A stretch of DNA of 64,000 nt from DATBVX01 sp035263105 (GCA_035263105.1 DATFRO010000066.1:1-64000); one strand, 5' to 3'; shown: positions 9,280-17,771, counted from the first letter of the stretch. Notes: generated by a model from the letters alone, not told the origin. Numbers and translations are program-made.

Positions 9280-9377
9280 AAGTCCACCATCACCGCGGTT
9301 TTACCGCCGCTTGTAGGACGGTGGGGCTGAGGGTCGAAGGGGGACGAACCCGTCGGGCGCGTCCCCCGCGCGGGAGG

Positions 9378-9875
9378 TCAGGGCTGGCCGACGAGAGGCG
9401 CGTTCGAGAGCACGTTGAGATCGAGGACGGTCGCGATCTCGTTTTCGATCTGCAGGAACTGCGCCGCGCGCACCGGTGAAACCGCGCGCCCGATCTTGCC
9501 CGCGTAGGTCTCCCACAGGCTGATCCGCTCGTGCTGCATCTTGAGCCAGCGCTGCGTGAGCTGCTTGGCCTGGTCGGGGTCGAACTTGGTCGCGCTCTGC
9601 GCGATGGTGAAATCGTTGGCGAACTTGAGGCGCTTGTCGCTGAAGGCGTTGAGCTTCTTCTCGTACTCCTCATAAATGGGCCAGAACTTCTGCGCCTCGC
9701 CGTCGCTCAGCTTCATCACCTCCTCGATGGTCTGCTTCTTCGCGCTGTTGAAGTCGGCGCGATACTTCTCGAGGAGTGCTTGAGTCTGTGCGTCCTGCGC
9801 CGCCGCCACCCCGGCCGCGCCCAGCAGCGAGATTCCCAGCAGCACCGCCATTGTCCTGCGCATCCACGTGCTCAT
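9378..9875 (-). CDS. Helical periplasmic protein of unknown function
   Basis: 165 residues starting at ATG 9875, with AGGAG eight bases upstream. A signal peptide (MRRTMAVLLGISLLGAAG...) ends near AAAQ at about residue 26. The mature part is charged and predicted helical, with ALLEKYRADFNSAKKQTI and FWPIYEEYEKKLNAFSDKRL suggesting a helical hairpin or coiled coil of the Spy/CpxP or LTxxQ kind, though the LTxxQ motif itself is not evident. It lies 20 bases downstream of the DUF2950 gene on the same strand and is probably part of that operon. I do not recognise a named family with certainty. Confidence 0.8.
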   Translation of the reverse strand: MSTWMRRTMAVLLGISLLGAAGVAAAQDAQTQALLEKYRADFNSAKKQTIEEVMKLSDGEAQKFWPIYEEYEKKLNAFSDKRLKFANDFTIAQSATKFDPDQAKQLTQRWLKMQHERISLWETYAGKIGRAVSPVRAAQFLQIENEIATVLDLNVLSNAPLVGQP

Positions 9876-9895
9876 GGTCGTTACTCCTGTTTCAG

Positions 9896-10846
9896 TCAAC
9901 CGGCCGGAGCCGCGTTCGCATCACCCTCGCGCTTCCAGGTTCCGTCCGGATCGAACACGTTCATTTCTCCGGCGAGCTTCTCCGTGTCCTTACCCAGATC
10001 CTTGGAGAACACGACGCCGTCGTGATTGACGACGAACGTCATCACACCGCTGTTGCCGTAGTCCGCCGGGTACGCGATCAGACCAAAGCCGCCAATCATG
10101 CGGTCGTGCACGATGTAGTCGTAGGCGCCGCCCTTGGCGTTGGAGCCCTGACCCTTGAGGATCCGGTAGTAGTAGCCGTAGAACGGTTGAGGCTTTCCGG
10201 ACTCCTGTTTCCCGTAGCCGGCGGCGCGCGCATTTGCGTACGCCGGGCCGAGCGGGCTCGGCACCTCTGCAACGCCTGCTTCCCAGTAGAGGCCATCGCG
10301 CTTTCCCGGCGTGCTGATCAGCAGTTGTGCGTAGTGCAACAGCGGGTCGTCGTCCGGGTCGCGCGCGTAGTACTCGCGCTGCGCATCTACGTAGGCGAGG
10401 CAGGCCTGGATGGCCGACAGCTCGTTGCGTCCCACGCGTCGATCGACGATCTCCTCGACGCCTTCGCCATCGTCGAAGCGCCACTTGCCACTCTCCTGGA
10501 CCAGCGGGAACGGAAACGGCCACTCATCCGAACCGACTTCCAGGATCTGCGCGCCGTCATCGCGCGTCGCGAGCTTGTGCGACTGCGTGTAGAGATCCAC
10601 GAAGCGCTGCCCGGTGTTGCGGTCCTGTACCGGATCGCCGGAGTCGAAAAGCGGTTTCGCCTCTTTTCCGAGCACCCGCAGCAGCTGATTGGTGTTTCCG
10701 GACTTCACCGCTGCCATGAGCGCATCTACCGCCTCCTGCGGCGAAGCGTACGTTCTCTGTTTCCCGACGAGATCACAGGCGCTGACGAGCAGCAGCATGG
10801 CGCTGGCCGGAAGGAGGATCCGTGTGAGCACGACTTGCAGTTTCAT
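9896..10846 (-). CDS. DUF2950 family exported protein
   Basis: 316 residues from ATG 10846, which has GGAGG seven bases upstream; an ATG six bases earlier or a TTG at 10864 would also be in frame but are worse placed. The N-terminus has a lipoprotein-like signal ending LLLVSAC, so lipid anchoring is likely. The body matches DUF2950: YASPQEAVDALMAAVKSG, then FVDLYTQSHKLA, PFYGYYYRILKGQG and AYPADYGNSGVMTFVVNHDG. The function is unknown. DUF2950 and DUF3300 genes are often adjacent, as here (14 bases apart), which suggests a shared envelope role. Confidence 0.9.
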   Translation of the reverse strand: MKLQVVLTRILLPASAMLLLVSACDLVGKQRTYASPQEAVDALMAAVKSGNTNQLLRVLGKEAKPLFDSGDPVQDRNTGQRFVDLYTQSHKLATRDDGAQILEVGSDEWPFPFPLVQESGKWRFDDGEGVEEIVDRRVGRNELSAIQACLAYVDAQREYYARDPDDDPLLHYAQLLISTPGKRDGLYWEAGVAEVPSPLGPAYANARAAGYGKQESGKPQPFYGYYYRILKGQGSNAKGGAYDYIVHDRMIGGFGLIAYPADYGNSGVMTFVVNHDGVVFSKDLGKDTEKLAGEMNVFDPDGTWKREGDANAAPAG

Positions 10847-10860
10847 TCGCATGCCCTCCT

Positions 10861-12147
10861 TCAACGCCGCCGGCCGCCGCCGCCGCGAGACATGCCTCCG
10901 GCTGACCGGCTCGACATGCCACGACTGCTGGCCGCCCGCGTGCCGCTGCCGCTGTTCATCCCGCGAAACGCATCGGACGACCTGCTGCGGTCGTTGAAGC
11001 TGGAGCCACCGCCGCTTCGATCGCGGCTCTGTCCCCCGAGGTCCCGGCTTTGGCCGCCGACATCACGGCTCTGTCCCCCGAGATCGCGATTGCCAGCATC
11101 GCGCGTCTGGCCGCCAAGCTGGTTACCCTGCGTATCCCGCATGTTGCCGGCGCCTTCACGGTTGATCTGCTCGCGACCCTGCTCGGCCCGGCCGCGGAAC
11201 TCGTCGCGCGACTGCACCGCCTGCTGGTTGCTGCCCCGGTTGAACTTCTGCTGCGTGGCGTTATCGCGATACTGCACACCCTTGCGATGATCGGGGTTGT
11301 GTTGCCACGTCTGCGAGTTGTTCCGCACGTTGGTATTGCGGTTATTGATGTTGGTGTTGCGGTTGTTGATGTCCGTGCGGTTGAAGTTGTTGTAGTTGTT
11401 GACGTTGATGTCGACGTCGCTGTGACCCCAATTGCAGCCGCCCCAGAGCGCGGATCCGACGGCAACGCCCACGCTGAAAGAGAAAAAAGCCGCGCCCGGC
11501 GGATACACCGGATACGGCGGATAGGCCGGATATGGCCACGCGCCGTAGACCACGGTGGGGTTGTACTGCGGAACGTAGACCACTTGTGGATCGGACGGCT
11601 CGATCGTGATGATCGTCGTGCTGGCCGCCGTCGACCCGGCCGGCGCCGGTTCAGTCTTGACCGTCTGCTCCTTGGAACTCTTGAGGTTTCCTTCCTTCTG
11701 CGCCTTGGCACGCAGGCGCTGCACAGCGTCCATGACGTCCTTCTGCTGCGCCAGGAAGGCATCGCCCAGCTTCTGCGTCCAGTCGAGTTTGTCGCTCATC
11801 ATCGTAATCACGTCCGGGAAGGCGGTAAGCGACTTGACGGCCGGATCCCAGCTCTGCTTCTCCATGGCCGCGGAGAGCGCATCACCGGTCACCTTCGGAT
11901 TTTCCTTCGACCAGCGCGCCGCCTCGACGATCTCCAGTGGGTACGTGGACGCCATGAAGATCTGCGCCAGCAACGAATCGGGGAAGAGCGCGATGGGCGC
12001 GACGATCTGGTCGAGCTCTTCGGGCTTGAACGTAGGCGCCGGCGGCTGCTGTTGCTGCGTGTCCTGCGCCAGAACCGAGAGGCTCATGGCTGCGCAAAGC
12101 CACAAGCATCGTGTCACCTTCGTCACGAACGAGCGTGCGAGCTTCAT
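10861..12147 (-). CDS. DUF3300 family exported protein with low-complexity C-terminus
   Basis: 428 residues from ATG 12147, with GAGG upstream. A signal peptide ends near LSVLAQ. The conserved DUF3300 domain covers about 40-200 (ELDQIVAPIALFPDSLLAQI, MASTYPLEIVEAARW, DPQVVYVPQYNP). It is followed by a glycine- and proline-rich hydrophobic stretch (YPAYPPYPVYPP) and then a long Asn/Arg/Gln/Gly-rich tail with repeats of NNRNTN and GGQSRD, ending in SRGGGGRRR. The function of the family is unknown; such tails are probably disordered and may bind polymers or the wall. It appears to be the first gene of the DUF3300-DUF2950-helical protein operon. Confidence 0.9.
   Translation of the reverse strand: MKLARSFVTKVTRCLWLCAAMSLSVLAQDTQQQQPPAPTFKPEELDQIVAPIALFPDSLLAQIFMASTYPLEIVEAARWSKENPKVTGDALSAAMEKQSWDPAVKSLTAFPDVITMMSDKLDWTQKLGDAFLAQQKDVMDAVQRLRAKAQKEGNLKSSKEQTVKTEPAPAGSTAASTTIITIEPSDPQVVYVPQYNPTVVYGAWPYPAYPPYPVYPPGAAFFSFSVGVAVGSALWGGCNWGHSDVDINVNNYNNFNRTDINNRNTNINNRNTNVRNNSQTWQHNPDHRKGVQYRDNATQQKFNRGSNQQAVQSRDEFRGRAEQGREQINREGAGNMRDTQGNQLGGQTRDAGNRDLGGQSRDVGGQSRDLGGQSRDRSGGGSSFNDRSRSSDAFRGMNSGSGTRAASSRGMSSRSAGGMSRGGGGRRR
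11024..11086. repeat. Tandem 21-bp repeat coding for GGQSRD units
   Basis: Three 21-base units sit inside the DUF3300 gene. The first and third share the stretch CGGCTCTGTCCCCCGAG (11024-11040 and 11066-11082); the middle unit is diverged. They encode successive (L/V)GGQSRD heptads. The repeat length being a multiple of three means copy number can change without breaking the frame. Confidence 0.7.
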
Positions 12148-12189
12148 GTGCTCACCTCGCAAGGTTGGAGGGCCGCCGCTAACCCCACA

Positions 12190-12762
12190 TCACTTCGCGG
12201 GTGGATTGGGGAAGTTGCTGAAGATCTGCGCCACCACCGCATCGATGGCTGGCCCGGGGTTCTTACGCATTTCGTCGCTGATCCGCCCATTGGCTACACC
12301 CTGCCATGCGAGCTGGTCCTTCTTCGCGTCAACCAGATCGATGCTGAGCGTGCCTTCGCGGTAGTTGTACGTCTGGATGTCCTGCGGATAGCCGGCCCAT
12401 GCGCCGTAGTAACCCGCGCGATACCCGTAGAAGCCAACCGGAGCTGCGGGAGTCGACTGGATCTCCTGCTTCTCCTGCACCTTGACGTAGAAGTTCACCT
12501 TGAGGTCGGGATTCGACTCTTCGTAGCGATACCCCTTCGCCTCGAGCTGCGTGCGCGTCGCCTGCTTGAGGCGACTGGTGATGATCGTCGAGTACTGAGC
12601 CCGATCGGTCGCCAGGGCATCGAAGAAGCCGAACGTCTTGTATGACGCCATGTCCGCTGACGGGTCCTTGTCCACGCGGATGTCGGGCCCTGTTGCACAA
12701 CTCGCGAGACCCAGCACGCCAGCAAGGACGACGGCAGATCCGGCACTGCGGAGATATTGCAT
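12190..12762 (-). CDS. DUF4136 domain lipoprotein
   Basis: 190 residues. The signal peptide ends in a lipobox LASC (Cys about 22), so the protein should be lipid-anchored. The body matches DUF4136: DMASYKTFGFFDAL, YSTIITSRLKQATRTQLEAKGY, NPDLKVNFYVKV and a YNYREGTLSIDLVDAKKDQLAWQGVANG block that is typical of the family. The function is unknown. It lies 42 bases upstream of the DUF3300 gene on the same strand and may lead the whole exported-protein operon. Confidence 0.92.
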   Translation of the reverse strand: MQYLRSAGSAVVLAGVLGLASCATGPDIRVDKDPSADMASYKTFGFFDALATDRAQYSTIITSRLKQATRTQLEAKGYRYEESNPDLKVNFYVKVQEKQEIQSTPAAPVGFYGYRAGYYGAWAGYPQDIQTYNYREGTLSIDLVDAKKDQLAWQGVANGRISDEMRKNPGPAIDAVVAQIFSNFPNPPAK

Positions 12763-12834
12763 AAGGACTTCCCTTGTGATGATCCGTGTAGACGGCGTCG
12801 TGAATCGAAGGCCGCTCGTTGAGGTTGTGCCGCG

Positions 12835-12862
12835 AACCTAGCACAGCCGTGCAGGACGTAAA
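12835..12862 (-). promoter_or_regulatory. Candidate promoter for the DUF4136 operon
   Basis: Read on the minus strand: -35 TTTACG (12862-12857, 4 of 6 to consensus), 16 bases, then an extended -10 TGC-TAGGTT (hexamer 12840-12835). A TTGCC/GGCAA inverted repeat lies just upstream. Transcription would start near 12828, leaving a leader of about 65 bases before the start at 12762. The -10 hexamer itself is poor; the call rests on the TG extension and on position. Confidence 0.35.
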
Positions 12863-13007
12863 ATTGCCATTTGAGGCAACTCGCCGCTCGCACGCTCGTC
12901 CAATAGCCCCGTGCCCGATTGCGTCCGACGAAGCGACCGCGCTAGGCTCGCCGCGCCGCGGCGAAATGGCCGAGTGCCAGCGCGCGACCCCCGCCCCCAG
13001 GAATCCC

Positions 13008-13697
13008 GTGGTTACCGTGCATCCGCCTTCCCCGACCCTCACCATCGCCGCACTTGTGGCCTGCATGCTCGCAGCGTGCGGGACGTTCGGAACCGGTGCG
13101 GGACCCGCCGAGACCGAAGACGGTCTCACTCGCGTCGACGTGAAAGGCGTCGATGCAGCCTACCTGCGTCCGGGTTCGACGCTCGCGTCGTATAGCCGCA
13201 TTCAGGTCGACCCTGCCGAGGTCGCATTCAGCAAGGAGTGGAAGCCCGAGGAGCCCGGCTCGCACCGCCCGCTCAGCGATGAGGATCGCAACAGGATCAG
13301 CGGGGACCTGAGTGAGCTTTTCGGTCGGACATTCGCCGAGGTTCTCGAAAAAGGTGGCTACCCGGTAGTCACCGAGCCCGGCACGAATGTTCTGCGTGTC
13401 ACTCCCAAGCTCACGGACGTGTACATCAACGCTCCCGACGTCCAGACTGCCGGCCGCTCCTCCCAGTACACAAGGAGCGCCGGTCACATGACGCTGGTTG
13501 CGGAGCTGCGCGACTCGCAGTCCGGCGAACTTCTCGGACGCATCTACGATCGGCGCGACGCGCCCCAGGATGTGGTCCTGAGGCTGACCACAAGCGTGTC
13601 CAATTCGCAGGAAGCCCGCAATGCGATGGCTACCTGGGCCAATGTCCTGCTCGGCCGCTTGAACGCCGTGCGCGTTCAATCCCCGCCCCCGCCCTGA
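13008..13697 (+). CDS. DUF3313 domain lipoprotein
   Basis: 229 residues if begun at GTG 13008, which has AGGA six bases upstream and places a signal peptide and lipobox LAAC near residues 20-24. Earlier in-frame starts (ATG 12966) would bury the signal. The mature protein has AAYLRPGSTLASYSRIQVDP, a LFGRTFAEVLEKGGY stretch and VTPKLTDVYINAPD, which match DUF3313; the family is uncharacterised. It is transcribed away from the DUF4136 gene, with a shared intergenic control region of about 245 bases. Confidence 0.85.
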   Translation: MVTVHPPSPTLTIAALVACMLAACGTFGTGAGPAETEDGLTRVDVKGVDAAYLRPGSTLASYSRIQVDPAEVAFSKEWKPEEPGSHRPLSDEDRNRISGDLSELFGRTFAEVLEKGGYPVVTEPGTNVLRVTPKLTDVYINAPDVQTAGRSSQYTRSAGHMTLVAELRDSQSGELLGRIYDRRDAPQDVVLRLTTSVSNSQEARNAMATWANVLLGRLNAVRVQSPPPP

Positions 13698-13709
13698 TCC
13701 GTACCACGT

Positions 13710-13739
13710 AAATCTACGCGGGAGCGCGTAAGTAGATTT
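13710..13739 (+). terminator. Hairpin after the DUF3313 gene
   Basis: AAATCTA (13710-13716) pairs with TAGATTT (13733-13739), and CGCG with CGCG inside it, around a GGAG loop with a four-base bulge. It begins 12 bases after the stop of the lipoprotein gene. There is no U-run after it, so it may be a weak terminator, a transcript end stabiliser or an operator for the following gene. Confidence 0.4.
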
Positions 13740-13770
13740 GCGGGCTTGTGCCCCAGTGCACCCCCTGAGC

Positions 13771-13823
13771 TATGATGCCCTCGCCGTTCATTTGGGATCG
13801 GCGTCGCGTGTGAGGTCACCTCA
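13771..13823 (+). promoter_or_regulatory. -10 element and SD-overlapping palindrome before the OMP gene
   Basis: TATGAT at 13771-13776 is a good -10 (5 of 6), with TTGTGC 19 bases upstream as a poor -35. TGAGGTCACCTCA at 13811-13823 is a perfect palindrome. It contains the only Shine-Dalgarno-like GAGG, ten bases before the ATG at 13826. It could be an operator or an mRNA hairpin limiting translation. Confidence 0.4.
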
Positions 13824-13825
13824 AG

Positions 13826-14674
13826 ATGATCCGCTCACTCCGTATCGCGCAGATTCTGGTCCTGACCGCATGCTCCGGATGGGGACTCGCTCAGGCGCAA
13901 CAGGTGCAGGCCGTGGGCGAGAAAGGCCGCGGCCCGATCAATCAGGACTGGCAGTTCAGCGTCGGCGGCTTTTTTGTCACCAATGACACCAAGGTCACGG
14001 TGAACGGCGAAGCCATTGAGGGCAACGAGGTGGACTGGGATAACGAATTCGATCTCGGGGACAAGGATCAGATCCGGCTGGACGCCTTCTGGCGCTTTGC
14101 CGAGCGACACAAGATTCGCCTGATGTACTTCCAGAACAATCGCAGCAACACCAAGGTGACCGACCGCGAGATCACCTTTAACGGTGATGTCTACCCGGTC
14201 AACAGCAGCGTCACGGCCAGCCTCGATGAGAAAATCATCGAGCTCGCGTACGAGTACGCCTTCTACAAGACTGACACGCTGGAACTGTCCGGGTCAGCGG
14301 GTCTTCACACGCTCAAGTTCGAGCCGAAACTGAGCGCGACCCTCACCTCAGGCCCAAACACTGGCACGTTCCAGACCTCCGACGCGAGCGTGACCGGTCC
14401 GCTGCCGGTCCTCGGGTTCCATGCGTTGTGGGATATGGGTCATAACCTCTATCTCGACGGCCTGGTGCAGTTCTTCTACATCAGCTTCGACGAGTTCGAT
14501 GGCAGCATCACCGATGGGAAGGTCACATTGACCTGGATGCCCTGGCAAAACATCGGCTTCGGTGTGGGTTGGAATTCGTTCAAGACCCGCGTGGACGTCA
14601 GCAAGAGCGGTTTCGACGGAAAACTGAAGTTCGGTTACGGCGGTGCCATCGTTTTCGTGACGTTCGCTTTCTGA
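13826..14674 (+). CDS. Outer-membrane beta-barrel protein
   Basis: 282 residues with a signal peptide ending near AQAQQ (about 25). The mature sequence is an alternating hydrophobic/polar pattern typical of beta strands (IRLDAFWRFAERHKIRLMYF, IIELAYEYAFYKTDTLELSGSAGLHTL) and it ends in a terminal Phe (IVFVTFAF), the usual BAM recognition signal. The length suggests 8-12 strands. I cannot assign a transport or enzymatic function. It is transcribed on its own: the next gene converges from the other strand only 12 bases away. Confidence 0.85.
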   Translation: MIRSLRIAQILVLTACSGWGLAQAQQVQAVGEKGRGPINQDWQFSVGGFFVTNDTKVTVNGEAIEGNEVDWDNEFDLGDKDQIRLDAFWRFAERHKIRLMYFQNNRSNTKVTDREITFNGDVYPVNSSVTASLDEKIIELAYEYAFYKTDTLELSGSAGLHTLKFEPKLSATLTSGPNTGTFQTSDASVTGPLPVLGFHALWDMGHNLYLDGLVQFFYISFDEFDGSITDGKVTLTWMPWQNIGFGVGWNSFKTRVDVSKSGFDGKLKFGYGGAIVFVTFAF

Positions 14675-14686
14675 TCCGGCCCTGAT

Positions 14687-16804
14687 TCAGTCGCGCTTCG
14701 CCTTGACCGCATCCCACGCGGCGAAGCTGCTGTTCTGCTCAGCCAACCGCCGCAGAAGCGGCGCTGGCTCCCAGTAGTGTTCATGCAGGCTATGGAGCCG
14801 CACGATCTGCGCGTACACATCGCTCAGCCCGGTCGCGTCCGCATAGAACATGGGTCCGCCGCGAAAGCGCGGGAACCCATAGCCCGTGGTCCAGATGACA
14901 TCGAGATCGCTCGCGCGCGCCACGATGCCCTCCTCCAGGATACGTGCCCCCTCGTTGATGAGTGGATAGACGCAGCGGAGCGCCACCTCGTCATCGGGAA
15001 TCGCCGAGCGCCGCTGCACGCCGAACTTGCGCGCCAAGCGCTCCGTTAGTGCGGTCACGTCCGGATCGGGGTGCGGCGTGCGATCGCCCGCCTCGTAGCG
15101 ATAGAAGCCCGAGCCACTTTTTTGCCCCAGCTTGCCGAGCCGTGCGAGCTCATCCGTAACTTCGTGGTACGGGGCCGGGCGCTGCGCGCGGATGCCGACG
15201 GTTTCCCGTGCCTTGAAGCCGACGTCGTTACCGGCCATGTCGCTCATCACGAACGGTCCCATCGCAAAGCCGAAGCTTTCGATCACGCGATCAACCTGCT
15301 CGGGGGTCGCCCCTTCGAGCAACAGCTGATCCGCCTCGCGCAGGTACCCCTCCATCATCATGCGATTGCCGGCGAAGCCGTAACAGACGCCCACCACCAC
15401 GCCCACCTTGCGCAGCTTCTTGCCCACCGCAATGGCCGTGGTAAGTATTTCGGGCGCTGTCTTCGCGCCGCGCACGATCTCGAGCAGGCGCATTACGTTT
15501 GCGGGGCTGAAGAAGTGCAGTCCGACAACGTCCTGTGGGCGTCCTGACTCGTCGGCAATCTCGTTCAGGTCGAGAGTCGAGGTGTTGCTCGCAAGCACGG
15601 CATCGCGCCGCGCGATTCGACCGAGGTCACGGAAGATGCGCTTCTTGAGCGCCAGATCCTCGAACACCGCTTCGACGATGAGGTCCGCTGAGGCGAGCCG
15701 CTCCAGATCCAGGCTCCCCTCGATCGAGCCGATGCGTTCCTGCGCCTGCTCCCGGGTGATTCGCCCGCGCGTCATCGAACTCTCGATCGTGGCGCGGATA
15801 CGCGCGAGTCCGCGCTCCAGCAGTTCGGGAGCGGACTCGACCAGCTGAACACCAATGCCGGCATCGGCGAAGGCAACCGCGATACCGCCGCCCATCGTGC
15901 CCGCGCCGATCACTCCGACACGATTGATCGGGCGCGCCACCACGTTGTCGCCCAGTCCGGGCACGCGGCTGACCGCGCGCTCGGCGAAGAAGAGATGGCG
16001 CAGCGCCTTGGACTCGGCCGAGAACTCTGAGTGATGCGCGATCTCCCCTTCCTTGCGCAGACCGTCGTCAAACGGCAGTTGCACGGCCGCACTGATTGCA
16101 TCCGCGGCCCAGCGCGGCGCTTCTTGTCCACGCATGCGCTTCGCCGCTCCCGCCAGGCTCTTCGTCACGAAGTCGGGGTCGAAGCCGCGCGCGTCGACGG
16201 CGCGAGCACGCGTCGGCCGAGGCCCGGCGCGGGTTGCGACCAGTTCTTCTAGATAGGCGAGCGCCGCTGGCAGGAGGTCTCCTTCGATGACTCGGTCGAT
16301 CAGGCCCAGCTCGAGTGCAGCTCCGGCGCCGATCGGTGCTGCGCTCAGGATCATTTCGAGCGCGGCTTTCGCACCGACGAGTCGCGGCAGTCGTTGCGTT
16401 CCGCCTGCGCCCGGGATCAGGCCGAGCGTCAGTTCCGGCAGACCGAGCCTGGCGTCGCGGTTGGCGCAACGGTAATGGCAGGCAAGCGCGAGTTCCACGC
16501 CAGCGCCGAGCGCCGTGCCGTGCAACGCCACCAGCACGGGGCGCGGGAAACTCTCAATCGTCGCGAACAGTTCGCGAAACGTCGGCGGCGGGACGGCGCC
16601 GAACTCGCTGATATCGGCGCCCGCGGCGAACGTGCGGCCGCGGCACGCGATCAGCACACCCTGCACGCCAGGGTCAGCCGTCAGCCCGGCGAATGTCTCG
16701 AGCAGGCCGGCGCGCACCCGTGCAGAGAGGGCGTTGACCGGCGGATTGTCGATCGTCACGAGCGCCAGGGCGGCACGTCGCTCGACTGAAACGATGGAAT
16801 TCAT
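14687..16804 (-). CDS. Bifunctional enoyl-CoA hydratase / 3-hydroxyacyl-CoA dehydrogenase
   Basis: A 705-residue beta-oxidation enzyme of the FadB/FadJ type. The N-terminal crotonase domain (1-190) keeps both catalytic glutamates, Glu104 in GAGVELALA and Glu124 in LPELTLGL. The NAD-binding domain starts with VIGAGTMGGGIA (298-309), and the dehydrogenase His is His430 in HFFSPANVMRLLE. The C-terminal 3HCDH domains follow. It converts trans-2-enoyl-CoA to 3-ketoacyl-CoA in the cytoplasm. No thiolase (fadA/fadI) gene is adjacent, so it may serve a special substrate such as branched or sterol side chains; that is inference. It is divergent from the amidohydrolase gene. Confidence 0.95.
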   Translation of the reverse strand: MNSIVSVERRAALALVTIDNPPVNALSARVRAGLLETFAGLTADPGVQGVLIACRGRTFAAGADISEFGAVPPPTFRELFATIESFPRPVLVALHGTALGAGVELALACHYRCANRDARLGLPELTLGLIPGAGGTQRLPRLVGAKAALEMILSAAPIGAGAALELGLIDRVIEGDLLPAALAYLEELVATRAGPRPTRARAVDARGFDPDFVTKSLAGAAKRMRGQEAPRWAADAISAAVQLPFDDGLRKEGEIAHHSEFSAESKALRHLFFAERAVSRVPGLGDNVVARPINRVGVIGAGTMGGGIAVAFADAGIGVQLVESAPELLERGLARIRATIESSMTRGRITREQAQERIGSIEGSLDLERLASADLIVEAVFEDLALKKRIFRDLGRIARRDAVLASNTSTLDLNEIADESGRPQDVVGLHFFSPANVMRLLEIVRGAKTAPEILTTAIAVGKKLRKVGVVVGVCYGFAGNRMMMEGYLREADQLLLEGATPEQVDRVIESFGFAMGPFVMSDMAGNDVGFKARETVGIRAQRPAPYHEVTDELARLGKLGQKSGSGFYRYEAGDRTPHPDPDVTALTERLARKFGVQRRSAIPDDEVALRCVYPLINEGARILEEGIVARASDLDVIWTTGYGFPRFRGGPMFYADATGLSDVYAQIVRLHSLHEHYWEPAPLLRRLAEQNSSFAAWDAVKAKRD

Positions 16805-16829
16805 TGCCGACTCGGCCCCCGCAGCGCCG

Positions 16830-16858
16830 CTGACAGCGGTTGTCCAGATAGTTATACT
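16830..16858 (+). promoter_or_regulatory. Sigma70 promoter of the amidohydrolase gene
   Basis: CTGACA (16830-16835, 5 of 6 to TTGACA), 17 bases, TATACT (16853-16858, 5 of 6 to TATAAT). Transcription should start near 16865, a few bases before GGAGG (16871-16875) and the GTG at 16881. This is one of the best-formed promoters in the window. Confidence 0.7.
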
Positions 16859-16880
16859 CTACAACCATCTGGAGGCGGGC

Positions 16881-17747
16881 GTGAACATCGCTGATCTCAT
16901 CGCCATCGACGTCCACACGCATGCGGAAGTCTCCTGCCGGGATCCGCAGGACGAGTACGGCAAGGAATTCGACGAAGCCGCCGCGCGCTACTTCAAGATC
17001 GAACGGCGGCCGACGATTGCCGAAACCGTCGCCTACTACCGCGAGCGGCGCATCGGCCTGGTCATGTTCACGGTCGACGCCGAGTTCGAGATGGGCCGGC
17101 GCCGCATCAGCAACGACGAGGTGCTGGAGGCCGCGGCCCAGAACCCGGACATCATGCTGGCATTCGCGAGTGTCGATCCGCACAAGGGGAAGCTCGGGCT
17201 GCGCGAGGTGCGCAAGCTGATCGACGCCGGCCTGGTGCGCGGGTTCAAGTTTCACCCGACAGCGCAGGGTTTTTTTCCGAACGATCGCATGGCGTACCCG
17301 ATGTACGAGTTGATCGCTGCTGCGGGTCTGCCGGCGATCTTTCACAGCGGCCATTCGGGCATCGGGACCGGGTTACGCGGCGGCGGCGGCCTGCGTCTGA
17401 AGTTCTCGAATCCGATTCACCTCGACGATGTCGCGGTCGACTTCCCGGACATGCCGATCATCATCGCCCACCCTTCCTGGCCGTGGCAGGACGAAGCTCT
17501 GTCCGTCTGTCTGCACAAGCCGAACGTCTACATCGACCTGTCAGGCTGGTCGCCGAAATATTTCTCGCCGTCGCTGGTGCAGTACGCGAACACCCAGCTG
17601 AAGCGCAAGATGCTCTTCGGCTCGGACTTCCCGCTGATTACGCCGGATCGCTGGATGAAGGATTTCGAGACCGCGGGCTTCCGACCGGAAGTGCGGCCGC
17701 TGATCCTGAAGGAGAACGCGGCGCGGCTGCTCAAGCTCTCGGCCTGA
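16881..17747 (+). CDS. Amidohydrolase-2 family metal-dependent hydrolase
   Basis: 288 residues from GTG 16881, which follows GGAGG with a five-base spacer; longer in-frame starts lie inside the opposing gene. The TIM-barrel amidohydrolase motifs are DVHTHAEV near residue 10, FHSGHSG, IIAHPSWPWQDEA and LFGSDFPL near the end. This group includes decarboxylases and hydrolases of aromatic catabolism (ACMSD- and gamma-resorcylate-like). The exact substrate is unclear. It has its own promoter and is followed by a convergent gene. Confidence 0.9.
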   Translation: MNIADLIAIDVHTHAEVSCRDPQDEYGKEFDEAAARYFKIERRPTIAETVAYYRERRIGLVMFTVDAEFEMGRRRISNDEVLEAAAQNPDIMLAFASVDPHKGKLGLREVRKLIDAGLVRGFKFHPTAQGFFPNDRMAYPMYELIAAAGLPAIFHSGHSGIGTGLRGGGGLRLKFSNPIHLDDVAVDFPDMPIIIAHPSWPWQDEALSVCLHKPNVYIDLSGWSPKYFSPSLVQYANTQLKRKMLFGSDFPLITPDRWMKDFETAGFRPEVRPLILKENAARLLKLSA

Positions 17748-17771
17748 GCAGCCGTACCGGTTGATCTGGAT

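Noticed and set aside
9301..9377. GC-rich symmetric stretch downstream of the helical periplasmic gene as a terminator
   Set aside because: Several short complementary GC words occur, but no single clear stem and no U-run on the minus strand.
12942..13679. Minus-strand open frame opposite the DUF3313 lipoprotein
   Set aside because: The plus strand has a signal peptide, lipobox and DUF3313 motifs; the opposite frame has none.
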